DNA of 64,000 nucleotides from Siphonodentalium dalli (taxonomy: Eukaryota > Mollusca > Scaphopoda > Gadilida > Siphonodentaliidae): the NCBI GenBank assembly GCA_032622095.1, contig CP136063.1, positions 25,298,987 to 25,362,986 on the forward strand, read 5' to 3'. The notes beneath the pieces were generated by a model. The model was not told the origin of the DNA and did no database searches. It saw only the letters and a list, made by a program, of their open reading frames with translations. The first letter of the stretch is position 1. Every line of letters starts with the position of its first letter. Positions 44,964-55,693 of the stretch are shown in pieces. A program made the translations under genes and the position numbers.

Positions 44964-45606
44964 TCACTCCCAATTCCCGGGAATCTTCCTTTCACATTGA
45001 ATTCTCAGAATTGCAACTGGAACTTCAGGTGTTTACAAACTCAACAAACAACCAAATAAATATTCAAATTTTAATAAATCATACAATTCACAAATAAATA
45101 TGTAAACATACAGGAAATGTGTGCCAACAGAAGCATGTTACTGAGAAGAGATAGAAAACCACGTGTGTTATGAAATTGAAAATTGCCGTCTTCGCTCTCG
45201 CGATGGTCATCTTCAACAACTTTGCATTAAGTTTTCCCATAAAAAACGTTTTTCAAGGTAAATAATTTTACAAATTGCTATAATTTCGACACCGTCAGGT
45301 GACTTTTTACCCCTTCTCATCAACATTTTTGGCGATTTTCGTATGCATAAAAACGGAATAGAGTCCGACCCTTATGCAAATAAACGATTAAAAAATAGTC
45401 TTTTTATGAGAAAATGGTTTGGTGCATGCATATTGTATGCAGATAGCCGAAATATGCATTTAAACGATATGCAATTAACTGAAATTGACTGTAGTACCAA
45501 CGATAACCAATGACCTGATACAATGCTTTATAAACAAAGGGGCATCGGTAAGTTAGATATATAGTACCAACGATAACCAATGACCTGATACAATGCTTTA
45601 CAAACA
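44899..45606. repeat. Duplicated foldback end plus flank, copy 2
   Basis: Partner of 43428-44126. Here the host flank continues uninterrupted past the hAT insertion point, so it is the empty site for hAT element A. Confidence 0.9.
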
Positions 45607-45873
45607 AAGGGGCATCGGTAAGTTAGATATATAGTACCAATAATATCAGTGCATACTATATCATCACATCCTGCAACTGTATACTACCCAACATGTAATA
45701 TGTACAGTACAGATTACCAAGCATCTCACCAATGACAGTTTGCTAAACATTGAACCATGTAAATCTCTCACCAGTTCCATTTACAAGGAATAGAACTTCA
45801 ATTTATAAATTTTGCCTTTTATGATTATATCATTGATTGTGTCTCTAAATTCCTTCATTCCATTTTACTTCCA

Positions 45874-46144
45874 GGCAACAGCTTACAGCTGTTTCTTTAA
45901 ATGTACGGATGTGCAAAGTGGACTAATCTCAGCTGGACTGAAAAGGATATGGAACATTATAAAGACCAGTAAACAGCGAGGAGATAACCTACATGTGGAT
46001 ATGGAGTCTGACATTGAATTTCGCCAGAATCCGGAACTGAAGATTAGGCCAAACAAACAAAATAATATGTTTCTCAAGTATCGCCGCGTCCGCAAAATTC
46101 CCCCGCTGGCTACTTTTTATAGCTTACAACAAATAAAAATTTAA
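45874..46144 (+). CDS. Exon-like frame, unidentified
   Basis: CATTTTACTTCCAG ending at 45874 is a good acceptor. The frame reads ATAYSCFFKCTDVQSGL, then a charged stretch (DMESDIEFRQNPELKIRPNK), and stops at 46142-46144. Whether the 3' part is coding is unclear. The family was not recognised. Confidence 0.3.
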
Positions 46145-46262
46145 AAACATGCCGCCGCACAAAATCTTGGCGATGTCGATACCCGCAAACAACACGAATA
46201 AGCTCAAGTCGTCTCTGCCATCAATGCAAGGGCAGTAACTCTAAAATGAAAGCATTCCTTGC

Positions 46263-48611
46263 CGGTCCTACTAAACAACGAACACAAACGAACACAAACG
46301 AACATAAACGAACACAGGTCCAAAAAGCGGAATAGAAGGGTGAAATTTGGTTTGTGGGTGTGTGTGGGTCCACTCTATGTGTATGTGGTGTTATTTCCAA
46401 CTTTGATCACTTATTTTTTGAGTTATTAGCATTATTTGAATACAAAGCTACTAAACAACGAACACAAACGAACATAAGATTAGCCGTTTTGCAAAGGTGT
46501 TAATTAACTAGGGCTTACTCTTTGCACATCTGTGAGTTGTTTTTACTGCAATGTGATTGTCAGTTTTGTCACTGATGGCAATAAAACACGGGAAACATCA
46601 GAGGTCGGCGTTTTAATGCATATCTAACAAAACATTTGAGTTGCTCTTTTTATCGACCTTATAAATCGTCGTGTGAGAATCAGATGGTTCTATCCAACAT
46701 TAATCATTTTGTTGGGAAATCGATGTTGAAATTTCGAGACGGGAATTACCAAGTAAATCGTTTTCAGTGTGTGTCGTCATGTTTCAAAATGTTAAAGCTA
46801 ACTAAAATATTATTATATCCGAAGTCTCAGTTCTAGAAACTCGCCAGTTTTATAATAAAAGACACTACGAAAAATGTGTTTAGAGATAGAACCCTTTTGC
46901 TTACGAAACCATCGTCTCGCTTCCGGATCAGAGTGCACATGGAGATAGAACTCTCTAGCCTGAATTTTTCCTCCATTTTAAGTAGTAGGCCTATGTGGTT
47001 AAATTCGACAGCATGCAGTTAATCAAGAAATATGTTGTATTTTCTCTCGCGGTTTGTGAGGGGATTGTGTTAGAGTATATGAGCGAGTGGTCACTATTCT
47101 TTGCCATTTTGGGAAACGAATGGTTGTCTCTTTCAATTTAATGGGTAAGAATGCATATATATAGGCCTTAAAATGGCGTGACGCGAAGAATAACTTCTCA
47201 CATTTTCCAGGCTCACAAGCATTCACGCACCATGGAAATGAACGAAACAATAATTTCCAATCAATCGATTATTTATATTATTCTGTCTTACTGTAAAATG
47301 TTTGTCAAATGTTTAAATATGTTATTATTTTGATTGGAATAAAATATGTTTACACTAAACATATAATATTATATTTCAACTGCAAAAACCTCAAAGGAAT
47401 AGGAACAAAAATAGGTTTGGAGCTATGTCTCGCGCACAGTATCAGACAAGCCTGGGGAAAGGTTAGGTGCACTCTAAACTAGTATTTATTATTTTCCGAA
47501 GAAGGAGCGAATATTTTCGGTAGATACACGTAACAGAATCTCCCTAATAACCAATTTCACCAAAAACAAAAACATGAAAGCCAGACTGGTTCCATCCTTT
47601 GGATTTTCGAAGGAACAACTCAGTTAATAACTAACGTTGAGGTATTTTGATAATGCTTTGGTTCACCATCTGGTAGACTGCTGGTCGCATTGATTTGTTC
47701 TCCAACAACACAATATTCTAAAGATGGTTTCTCGGTTATAGTTATTACTGTGGACGGGTACATGAGACATCTATATATAGTTCCATGCCCACAAAATATG
47801 ATCGATCAACAAACGAAAAAGGTCCGAAACATAATACATATACATGTATACGTGTGGTCTGAGATATTCTCGCTACACCAATTCAAATCAGAAAACAACT
47901 GCGCTTCCGCATTGCGGAAAGAGGCAAAACAGACACAAGTCTGGCGAACTGTCATCTCCATTATAAAACACAACAACCGATCGAACTACATAAATTTTGT
48001 TCAACTTCATGTCGCTGCAATTCGATGTCTAAACTACGACGGGACTGACCTTACCTGTAGTATCTTAAGATGGAAGTTGAACAAATTTGATGTGCAACTT
48101 TTTCGACTGATAAAAATAACGAACATAATATCCTCTATCGAGGAGAAGTGGAAAATCAAACGACGAAATTAAACTTAGAAAGAACCATATGTATGTGTGG
48201 CTATGTGCGAAACAATAGTTCGTACTTCGGATCACATTCATACATGAATTCATACATACTGCCGACCTCTGATGTTTCCCGTGTTTTTATTGCCATCAGT
48301 GACAAAACTGACAATCACCTTGCAGTAAAAACAACTCACAGATGTGCAATTAACAAGGAGACAGAGTAAGCCGTAGTTAATTAACACCTTTGCAGTGTGG
48401 CTAATCTTATGTTCGTTTGTGTTCGTTGTTTAGTAGTTTTGTATTCAAATAATGCTAATAACTCAAAAAATAAGTGATCAAAGTTGGAAATAACACCACA
48501 TACACATAGAGTGGACCCACACGCAACCACAAACAAAATTTCACCCTTCTATTCCGCTTTTTGGACCTGTGTTCGTTTATGTTCGTTTGTGTTCGTTGTT
48601 TAGTAGGACCC
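46263..48611. mobile_element. Element family CGGTCCTACTAAAC, copy B, complete
   Basis: TTCCTTGC flanks both ends (46255-46262 and 48612-48619), an 8-bp target duplication. Inverted ends are about 347 bp (46263-46609) and 351 bp (48261-48611), starting GGTCCTACTAAAC and carrying AACGAACACAA/AACGAACATAA repeats at both the outer and inner parts. The 1.65-kb interior has a 160-codon open frame (47690-48172) with no recognised motif and probably no transposase. Together with copy A it defines a family; MULE affinity is inferred from TIR length and duplication size only. Confidence 0.88.
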
Positions 48612-48779
48612 TTCCTTGCGTGCTCCGAATTGCCAATCGAGTTCACCCGTAACGCGCCAGCGAACACGCGGTAAACAAATAACCAGCATGGCGCTGATAA
48701 GTATGTGTCAGAAGGGGACTTAAATTTGTTTGTCCCTGCACAATTACGGAAATTAATTCGTCTGACAACATTTCCCGAC

Positions 48780-49220
48780 GCGGCAATGTGTTCATAGAGA
48801 ACCACTGTGAAACTATTGCTGATTGTGATGTGTATATTAGTGGGATTTCTGTTGGAAAGTCTCAGGATTCACAGGACTTTCAGTTTGTTTGCCAGAATCT
48901 AAATTCGGTCCAGGTTGCAGATATATTCGGCTGCTATTTGCGGATTACATTGGAAGATGCCACACCAGTGTCTGTTGAAAACGGTGGGGAAAAATGCATT
49001 TTCTGTTCTCATGGACTCAAACAATAAAACTGTTTTAATACCCAATTTCAAAACAAACAACAACAGCAAGGACGAAATGATACAAAAATTCATCAATTTC
49101 CTTGAAGATAAACTAAGAGATGTTGTCACATTCCGGATGGACTTCAAATTTTTCTTGGATACAATGATCCCAGAAAAAGTAAACACAAACTGCCGGTGCT
49201 TGAACTCTCAAAAATGTTAG
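48780..49220 (+). pseudogene. Exon-like region with a frameshift, unidentified
   Basis: The first frame reads FIENHCETIADCDVYISGIS, then VCQNLNSVQVADIFG, to TAA 49025-49027. The overlapping frame reads GKNAFSVLMDSNNKTVLIPN and then KFINFLEDKLRDVVTFRMDF to a stop at 49220. Both look coding, so a frameshift near 48980 or an intron joins them. The NAFSVLM-type motif recurs in repeated invertebrate proteins I cannot name with confidence. Confidence 0.35.
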
Positions 49221-49950
49221 AATATTCTGTCCAACTTGTTGCTGTAATGGAACAACCCTTCACACAAAAACCAAATTGGTGAGGCGTAAAGGATCTCCTG
49301 AATAAGCTTGTGAATAAGGTAGACTGGATATGTTTTAAACCAAAATATTCTTGTTATTGTTAAACATCTGTTATTTCTGCAATAAATTTTAATGCTATAA
49401 ATGAGAGATCTTCTTATTTTAATACAGCATCCATAGGGTACATAACTTTGCATATATATAAAATAAACAACTTCATTTTCCAACAACATATGAAAACAGA
49501 TCATGATCATGAACAAACAAGGTAAATATACATTACACACCATGTTACGATTACGAACAGCCAAACCTCGTCTTAAGTCAATCTTTAATCATAAAAGCAT
49601 GCCTGCCCATCATTTTTATACCTAAAAATTCAGCATAAAAAACCTGCCTGCCGGTAAAATTCAGCCCAAAAAATAAAAATAAAAATCTGCCTGCCTGCTG
49701 GGTTTTTTTGAAAAAAAACTTGAGAAACACAATATTTTTTTTGTGTGGCCTTAGCTGCCACAAAAATTGTGTAATTACAACAAACAGAGTAGTCTTTCAG
49801 AATGTTTATTATGTGTTTTTCTCGCAACATGACACCCATAGCTATCTGTAATGGTGTTAATCGGTTGGTCACACAGTATGAAATTATGTTCCCAATGAGT
49901 AAAGACGGTAGTGAATAATTATCCAAAATGGAAGAAAATCTACACATGGA
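49221..49950. other. Unassigned sequence
   Basis: No gene was recognised. GCCTGCCTG-type short repeats occur near 49600 and 49690 (CCTGCCTGCC). Confidence 0.35.
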
Positions 49951-50391
49951 ATGGCAATCATCATCACGCAAGCAGGCAGTAATTACGGCCAGCAAAATGT
50001 TAATCCTGGTCAAGTCAACTTACCGCACCTGAAGAAAAGTGAAACGTCTCAACCAATTTATCGGGATATACCGACATCAGTTTATGAAGGACCAAAGAAA
50101 CCACCAATGCCGGCATCAGCTTGCAAGAAATCTGCGATATCATTGAAGCTAATGTGCGAACAAACATTGTCAGTGCTTAGAACAAAGCAACTGGATTTCC
50201 AATTCCTTCGTGCCATTGTCAACATTCTAGATACACCAGAATATGGTGGCTATAACCCACGGTTACTGCGCGAGGAAGGAAAGGCGAGTCAACCAAAGAC
50301 AAATGTCAGCTACAGACCACTGATTGACATGAAACCCAACAATCACAGCACAATGCTGACTGTCATGCAAGAATGTCAAAATCTCAAATAA
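49951..50391 (+). CDS. Exon-like frame, uncharacterised invertebrate family
   Basis: A 147-codon frame is open to TAA 50389-50391. Its C-terminal part reads TPEYGGYNPRLLREEGKASQ, then PKTNVSYRPLIDMKP and STMLTVM. This resembles, from memory of style only, repeated uncharacterised proteins of cnidarians and molluscs. The N-terminal part is Pro/Ser-rich. No catalytic motif. The hAT element B begins 270 bp downstream. Confidence 0.45.
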   Translation: MAIIITQAGSNYGQQNVNPGQVNLPHLKKSETSQPIYRDIPTSVYEGPKKPPMPASACKKSAISLKLMCEQTLSVLRTKQLDFQFLRAIVNILDTPEYGGYNPRLLREEGKASQPKTNVSYRPLIDMKPNNHSTMLTVMQECQNLK

Positions 50392-50663
50392 ATGCGGACA
50401 AGTTTTTACAGTTTCAACCAATGACCAATGTTTATATAAGTATGCAGTTGACGTGAGTTGGGTGTATCCAAATCGGTTTTAAAATTTTGTGAATAGGCTA
50501 GGCGGAATGCACCTTCTGATGAGCTTTGTTGATTGTGTCGGTAATCTGATGGCTGGCAGCGGAATGGAGGAGATCTTGTCTTCTGTTTTTGGTGGTGTAC
50601 CCAAGATGCTCGTTGGCAAAAACTTTCCACAAAATGTGACTTTTAACTGAGGAATGCATTAGA

Positions 50664-52063
50664 CAGGGTTCCCGCGGGTCCTTGAAACCCTTAAATTCCA
50701 GTACCAGCCCTTGAAAACCCTTGAATGTGAACCTAATATATAAACACAAGATAGAAGGTATACACCAGGTTATAACGCAATGCGAACACACGATGTCAAC
50801 TTGCATAGAGACATACGGAACACAGTGACCTAACGACCTGTGACCAACTGACATAGAATGTAAATAGTGGCTATTACGCGCTATGAATTTCACACTGTTA
50901 ACAGTAGTAACAATCGATCGAGTAATTATGTATTGCTCATTGTGATTGGTCAATGACTATCCCCTCCAGCTATTAACAAATCAAATTGCACGTAACATAT
51001 CCGAAGTCGGCTGAAAACACAGCGTGTCACCAATGCTCGAAATAGAAATATGACAGGAGGGAAATACAAATTCAATAATAAATGGCTCTCAAATCAAGAG
51101 TATTCTGCATGGCTACGCGCAGTAGCCGACAACAAACACAATGCAAGGTGCTTATTCTGTCAAACGAATATAGACCTCTCTGTCATGGGGGAGCATGCCA
51201 TTAAAAGTCATACTAAAAGTGACAAGCATAAAAAAGCCGTCAGAGAAAGGGGGAACTTAATAACCATTTCTTCTGCCTTGAATTCCACTGCCAGCTCAGA
51301 CCAACAACAACAACAAGAGCAGCGCAATACTAGTACTACCCAACCTGTAACTATTAGCACTGTGTCGTCCCTGGTGACCAGCAGCGATGTACTCAAGGTT
51401 GAACTTTTGTGGTGTGCAAACATGTGTGCAAGTCATTACAGCTACAACAGCTGTTCAACTGTATCTAAAGTATTTCATCAAATGTTTCCTGATAGACAAA
51501 TAGCTAGGCAGCTGAGTTTAGGGGAAAACAAATCGATGTATTGAACTGTGTTTGGTCTTGGTGCATATTACCAGAATATTACTCTGGACAATATAAAATC
51601 TTCAAACATGAACTATATTGTCCTTATGTTTGATGAGTCCCACAACAGGTCATTAGAAAAGAAACAGCTAGATGTGTATATAAGATACTGGGACGTCACA
51701 ATCAGTGTGAAAACAGTATATTTCAACTCGGAATTTCTAGGGCATGGACGCGCCGATCACTTACTGCCTGTCTTGTTGTCAAAAATCGAAAAGGTGGATG
51801 CCTTCCATAAAATGATTCAACTATCAATGGACGGGCCCAATGTGAACTGGAAGGTATGGGAGTTGATGCTGTCAACCATAGCTGATAAATCTGAAAATTC
51901 GAAGCTTCTGAATGTTGGAAGTTGTGGTTTACATACTGTCCATAACTCGTTTAAGAACGGTTTCGCCAATGATAGTGTTGCAAAAGTCTTGAAATCTTTG
52001 TTCTGGCTTTTTAAAGGTGCACCAGCTCGATGGGATGACTATATTCATCAATATGTTTACAGA
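50664..52063 (+). mobile_element. hAT element B, 5' two-thirds
   Basis: It begins CAGGGTTCCCGCGGGTCCTT, with subterminal CCCTTGAAA repeats, and contains the transposase frame. Homology to a hAT breaks off near 52063, where a dispersed non-coding repeat takes over. No 3' terminus was found. Confidence 0.75.
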
Positions 52064-52084
52064 CGGCAACATATATCTTGTTGA
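51050..52084 (+). pseudogene. hAT-like transposase with BED finger, one stop codon, C-terminus lost
   Basis: From ATG 51050: a BED-like finger (WLSNQEYSAWL, CLFCQTNIDLS, HAIKSHTKSDKH), a Ser/Thr/Gln linker, then the start of an RNase-H-like catalytic region. An in-frame TGA at 51542-51544 is the only interruption; the frame continues unchanged with NYIVLMFDESHN (candidate first catalytic Asp), a KKQLDVYIRYWD strand, SMDGPNVNWK and CGLHTVHNSFKNG. It ends artificially after FKGAPARWDDY, so the last part of the catalytic domain and dimerisation region are missing. DNA cut-and-paste activity is impossible for this copy, but it is relatively young. Confidence 0.85.
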
Positions 52085-52299
52085 AAGTCACGAATATGAT
52101 TGAATGTGGCAAGTTCGCAGGGGAAAGTGTGTCTGGCTAAACACAGTGTGTGGTTTTTGTCCTGATGAAGTGAAGTCGGTTGTATAGGGATCTGAATATA
52201 ACATTGTTCAACATCCAAACTCTTATCAAACTCAGAGAATGGAATGAACTTGCTCAAGTTCCATCTTTCTGAGTAAGCCGAAAAAAAGTGACTGATCAT
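52064..52299 (+). mobile_element. Dispersed repeat fragment
   Basis: It matches 24530-24715 (GGGAAAGTGTGTCTGGCTAA through GAACTTGCTCAAGTTC to GAGTAAGC) at moderate identity. It bridges the truncated hAT and the tandem array, so the break occurred by insertion of, or recombination with, this repeat. Confidence 0.55.
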
Positions 52300-53035
52300 T
52301 TTGAGGCTCTGATATAAGGCTCTGTTGAATGTGTCGCCAACAGGCAGATTAAGGGAGATAACCCAGCCTAGTTGCTGAATAAGGCTCTGATGTATGTTTC
52401 GCCAACAGGCAGATTAAGGGAGATAACACAGTCTGGTTGCTGAATGGAGCTCTGATGTATGTGTCGTCGATAGACAGATTAAGAGAGATAACCCAGCATG
52501 GTCACTGAATAAGATACTGATCTATGTGTTGTCACAAGCAGATTAAGGGAGATAACAGGCCTCGTTTTTTTAAATAAGACTCTGATGTATGTGTTGTCCA
52601 CAGGTGGATTAAGGGAGATAACCCAGTCTGGTTTTTAAATAGGGCTCTGATGTATGTGTCGTCCACAGGCAGATTAAGGGAGATAACCCAGCCTAGTTGC
52701 TGAATAAGGCTCTGATGTATGTTTCGCCAACAGGCAGATTAAGGGAGATAACACAGTCTGGTTGCTGAATGGAGCTCTGATGTATGTGTCGTCAATAGAC
52801 AGATTAAGAGAGATAACCCAGCATGGTCACTGAATAAGATACTGATCTATGTGTTGTCACAAGCAGATTAAGGGAGATAACAGGCCTCGTTTTTTAAAAT
52901 AAGACTCTGATGTATGTGTTGTCCACAGGTGGATTAAGGGAGATAACCCAGTCTGGTTTTTAAATAAGGCTCTGATGTATGTGTCGTCCACAGGCAGATT
53001 AAGGGAGATAACCCAGCCTGGTTGTTACTAGCAGA
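52300..53035. repeat. 65-bp tandem array with a 325-bp higher-order repeat
   Basis: The unit core is GATTAAGGGAGATAACCC with CTGATGTATGTGTCGTC. Five slightly different units form a block that repeats at 325 bp (GCCTAGTTGCTGAATAAG at 52366 and 52691). The tail after 53020 matches 18420-18480. Confidence 0.92.
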
Positions 53036-53079
53036 CACTCTATACATTAAAGTCTTAATTCTGCATCTCAGTTCATTCA

Positions 53080-53235
53080 TGGATCAAAATGCACATCACA
53101 GGGAAACCTCAAACTTTAGTTTGTAGATCACATGAAAACCTCAGCCTCTAGTTCATACATCACTTGAAAACCTCAACCTTTAGTTTATAGATCACATGAA
53201 AACCTCAACCTCTAGTTTGTACTAAATAATCACAC
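53080..53235. repeat. 34-bp tandem units
   Basis: About four copies of a unit with ATCACATGAAAACCTCAACC and TCTAGTTTGTAG. Confidence 0.8.
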
Positions 53236-53309
53236 ACAGAACATATGTTGTGCTGCGTCAGCATTTGTGGAACTCTTGGTTGACTCATGTTAATACTCTT
53301 AACCAAATT

Positions 53310-53885
53310 TCTCATTAATTGTCACCAATGGTATGGCTCTCTGTCACCAATGGTAGGGCTCGTTGTCACCAATGGTATGGCTCTCTGTCACCAATGGTAG
53401 GGCCCCATCAATGTACCAGTAGTTACACCTCCCAATCCATTAATTGGTAGGACTCGCTGTCACAAACGGTTGGGCTCCATCAATGTACCAGTAGTTACAA
53501 CTCCCCATCCATTAATTGTCACCAAAGGTAGGCCTCGCTGTCACCAATGTTTGGGCTCTTTATCACCACTGGTTGGGCTCGCTGTCACCACTCGTAGGGC
53601 TCCATCAATGTATCAGTAGTTACACATTCCCATCCATTAATTGTCACCACTGGTAAGGCTCTCTGTCACCAATGGTAGGGCTCGCTGTCACCACTGGTAG
53701 GGCTCCATCAATGTACCAGTAGTTACACATTCACATCCATTAATTGTCACCACTGGTAAGGCTCGCTGTCACCAATGTTTGGGCTCGCTGTCACCACTGG
53801 TAGGGCTCCATCAATGTACCAGTTGTTACAATTCCCCATCCATTAATTGTCACCAAAGGTAGGGCTCGCTGTCACCAAAAGGTCT
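53310..53885. repeat. Complex GTCACCAATGGTAGGGCTC tandem array
   Basis: Nested repeats: a short unit TGTCACCAATGGTAGGGCTC inside a longer unit of about 120 bp that also has CCATCAATGTACCAGTAGTT and CCCATCCATTAATTGTCACC. Confidence 0.9.
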
Positions 53886-54030
53886 TCAAAACAGTTGTTT
53901 AAATGGGTATTGTAGGGTTTCATCTTTCTAAATTTTGATAAAGATCCCCTGTTTGAAGGGATGAGACCTTATCTTCTATACAGTGTTCTATAGAGAAATG
54001 TTTTAAGGTTCTAATTTGAAAGAATATTAT

Positions 54031-54138
54031 TCAGAACAGACATGCTGCCATGAGACCGAAGGTCGAGGCGAGGTATTGGTGTCGTGCTGGTTTGGATAGG
54101 GTTGAGTTCAGGCTGAAGTACATATCGGATCACAAAGG
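54031..54138 (+). CDS. Exon-like frame 1, unidentified gene
   Basis: Between TATTATTCAG and a GTGAGG donor lies a frame reading MRPKVEARYWCRAGLDRVEF and RLKYISDHKG. The exon form and a plausible partner exon at 54483 suggest a real or recently dead gene. The RLKYISDHKG ending recalls the start of some SET-domain exons, but nothing confirms that. Confidence 0.35.
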
Positions 54139-54482
54139 TGAGGATTGTTTGCAGTGCATTCTAGCAAATATTTCATCTGTTGATTTAATTTTTGTTTCTA
54201 ACATATTGTATCAATAATGATTATTATTATATAACTTACTCTAAAGCACTTCAATTAATTGCTGGCTTCTGATTGGATAAAAGATAAAATTTCTGACAGA
54301 TTAACCACCATAAACCTGTCGTAAATTTGCGAATGTCAAGACCACCAGTAGTAATCACTCTCAGGCTTTGCATATTAGAGCTAGCTAGAGCTTTATTAAT
54401 ATCAAGAATTTGTTTCTTTTATATTATGCTCACATCATCCATGCACATGTATCATTAATCCATATTCTTTTGTCGTTTTGCA

Positions 54483-54682
54483 GTCTGGCAATGCCGCTCA
54501 TGAACAAGATTTTGAAGATGCGGAAAGCATTCAAATCCATATTACAGCCATGGATACAGAATGTGGAAAAAATAGACCAAATCTGTCATATGTTAAAGAG
54601 AAAATGTCAAAAACAAGAAGCATCTGAAGCATACCACAGAGGAATCGATTGAAAAATTCCCAGCTCTGAAGGTTCCAGAAAT
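54483..54682 (+). pseudogene. Exon-like frame 2 with frameshift and interrupted donor
   Basis: After TCGTTTTGCAG the frame reads SGNAAHEQDFEDAESIQIHI. One base shift near 54625 is needed to continue into KHTTEESIEKFPALKVPEM, which ends at ATG|GTATGT, a donor site. The foldback MITE at 54691 inserted 7-8 bp past that junction, duplicating GGTATGTT and hence the donor. The family was not recognised. Confidence 0.4.
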
Positions 54683-54690
54683 GGTATGTT

Positions 54691-54937
54691 CAAGCCTTGA
54701 AATAGGGTGTCTGTCATTTGCAGAATGAGGTCCCCAGAGGGTGAATTTAGTGATAGCATAGCGGGCTAGCATCACCAAATTCACCCTCTGGGAACCTCAT
54801 TCTGCTGAGGTGTAAGCAGAATGAGGTCCCCAGAGGGTTAATTTGGTGATGCTAGCCCGCTATGCGGGGTAGCATCACTAAATTCACCCTCTGGGGACCT
54901 CATTCTGCAAATGACAGACACACTATTTCAAGGCTTG
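54691..54937. mobile_element. Foldback MITE with A-A'-A-A' arms, 8-bp duplication
   Basis: GGTATGTT flanks both ends (54683-54690 and 54938-54945). The 247 bp consist of alternating inverted copies of a GCAGAATGAGGTCCCCAGAG arm, with outer ends CAAGCCTTGAAATAG and its complement. Each half can fold on itself, and the whole also folds as one hairpin. An 8-bp duplication with CAAG ends is compatible with hAT-type MITEs. Confidence 0.85.
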
Positions 54938-55144
54938 GGTATGTTCAGTTATCCCTACTCACAGGCATTCATGCAAACCCTTGAATGTGATTGATCACCT
55001 GACTTGTCCGTGATTAACCCTTTGAGAGCCACGGGCCGATCTCATCGGCCCTAAGCCTACAAAATAAGTCTGTTAAAGAATCTAAGAATAAATTATTAAA
55101 ATTGTAAAAAATTGTAAAAAAAATAAAAAAATAAAAATTGTTAG

Positions 55145-55213
55145 GCCAATGCATTCTCTTATATATGCGAGGCGACCTATGGTCGACTCGCATATATGAG
55201 AGAATGCATTGGC
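55145..55213. repeat. 69-bp hairpin
   Basis: Two 33-bp arms, GCCAATGCATTCTCTTATAT onward and its complement, with two mismatches around a TAT centre. A smaller GGGCCGAT-CTC-ATCGGCCC hairpin lies about 100 bp upstream (near 55034-55052). Neither has an evident target duplication. Confidence 0.75.
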
Positions 55214-55693
55214 ACAGGGTATATGGGTTGATACAAAAATCGACCTGACACTTAATCTTTCTTTAAAAATGATATAGCATCTACCATGATAGAAAAAGGC
55301 ATAGTGATGATATGTCTCCTTAAGCTTTCATCTGATGAAAACCATAAACGAGTATTAAAAGTGATTTGAACCACATGGTGAGGGCACGGCCGACAAATTT
55401 GCAGGAACCTATGCCGGGGTGGTGGGTGGCCCGAGGGACAAAAAACATGTTTTTTACCAAAGACCTTTTGTGCCCTTATATGACTTTTGTAACAATTTAA
55501 AACATAAGAATTTATATCTGCAAAACACCATATTTATGTTACTGGGACCTCATATGGGCCTTAGTAGAGATGACAATGAACTAAATAGTATGTTGCATAT
55601 GGGGCAGTGGGGTGAAAAAATCCCTTCCCGACACCCTTATGAAAGTAGATTTGAGAAATGAAAACTGAAATAAATAAACTTGTCTTGATGTAA

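Noticed and set aside
47690-48172. 160-codon frame in element B as its transposase
   Set aside because: No DDE/D motif, zinc finger or similarity to the interior of copy A was seen. It may be a chance frame.
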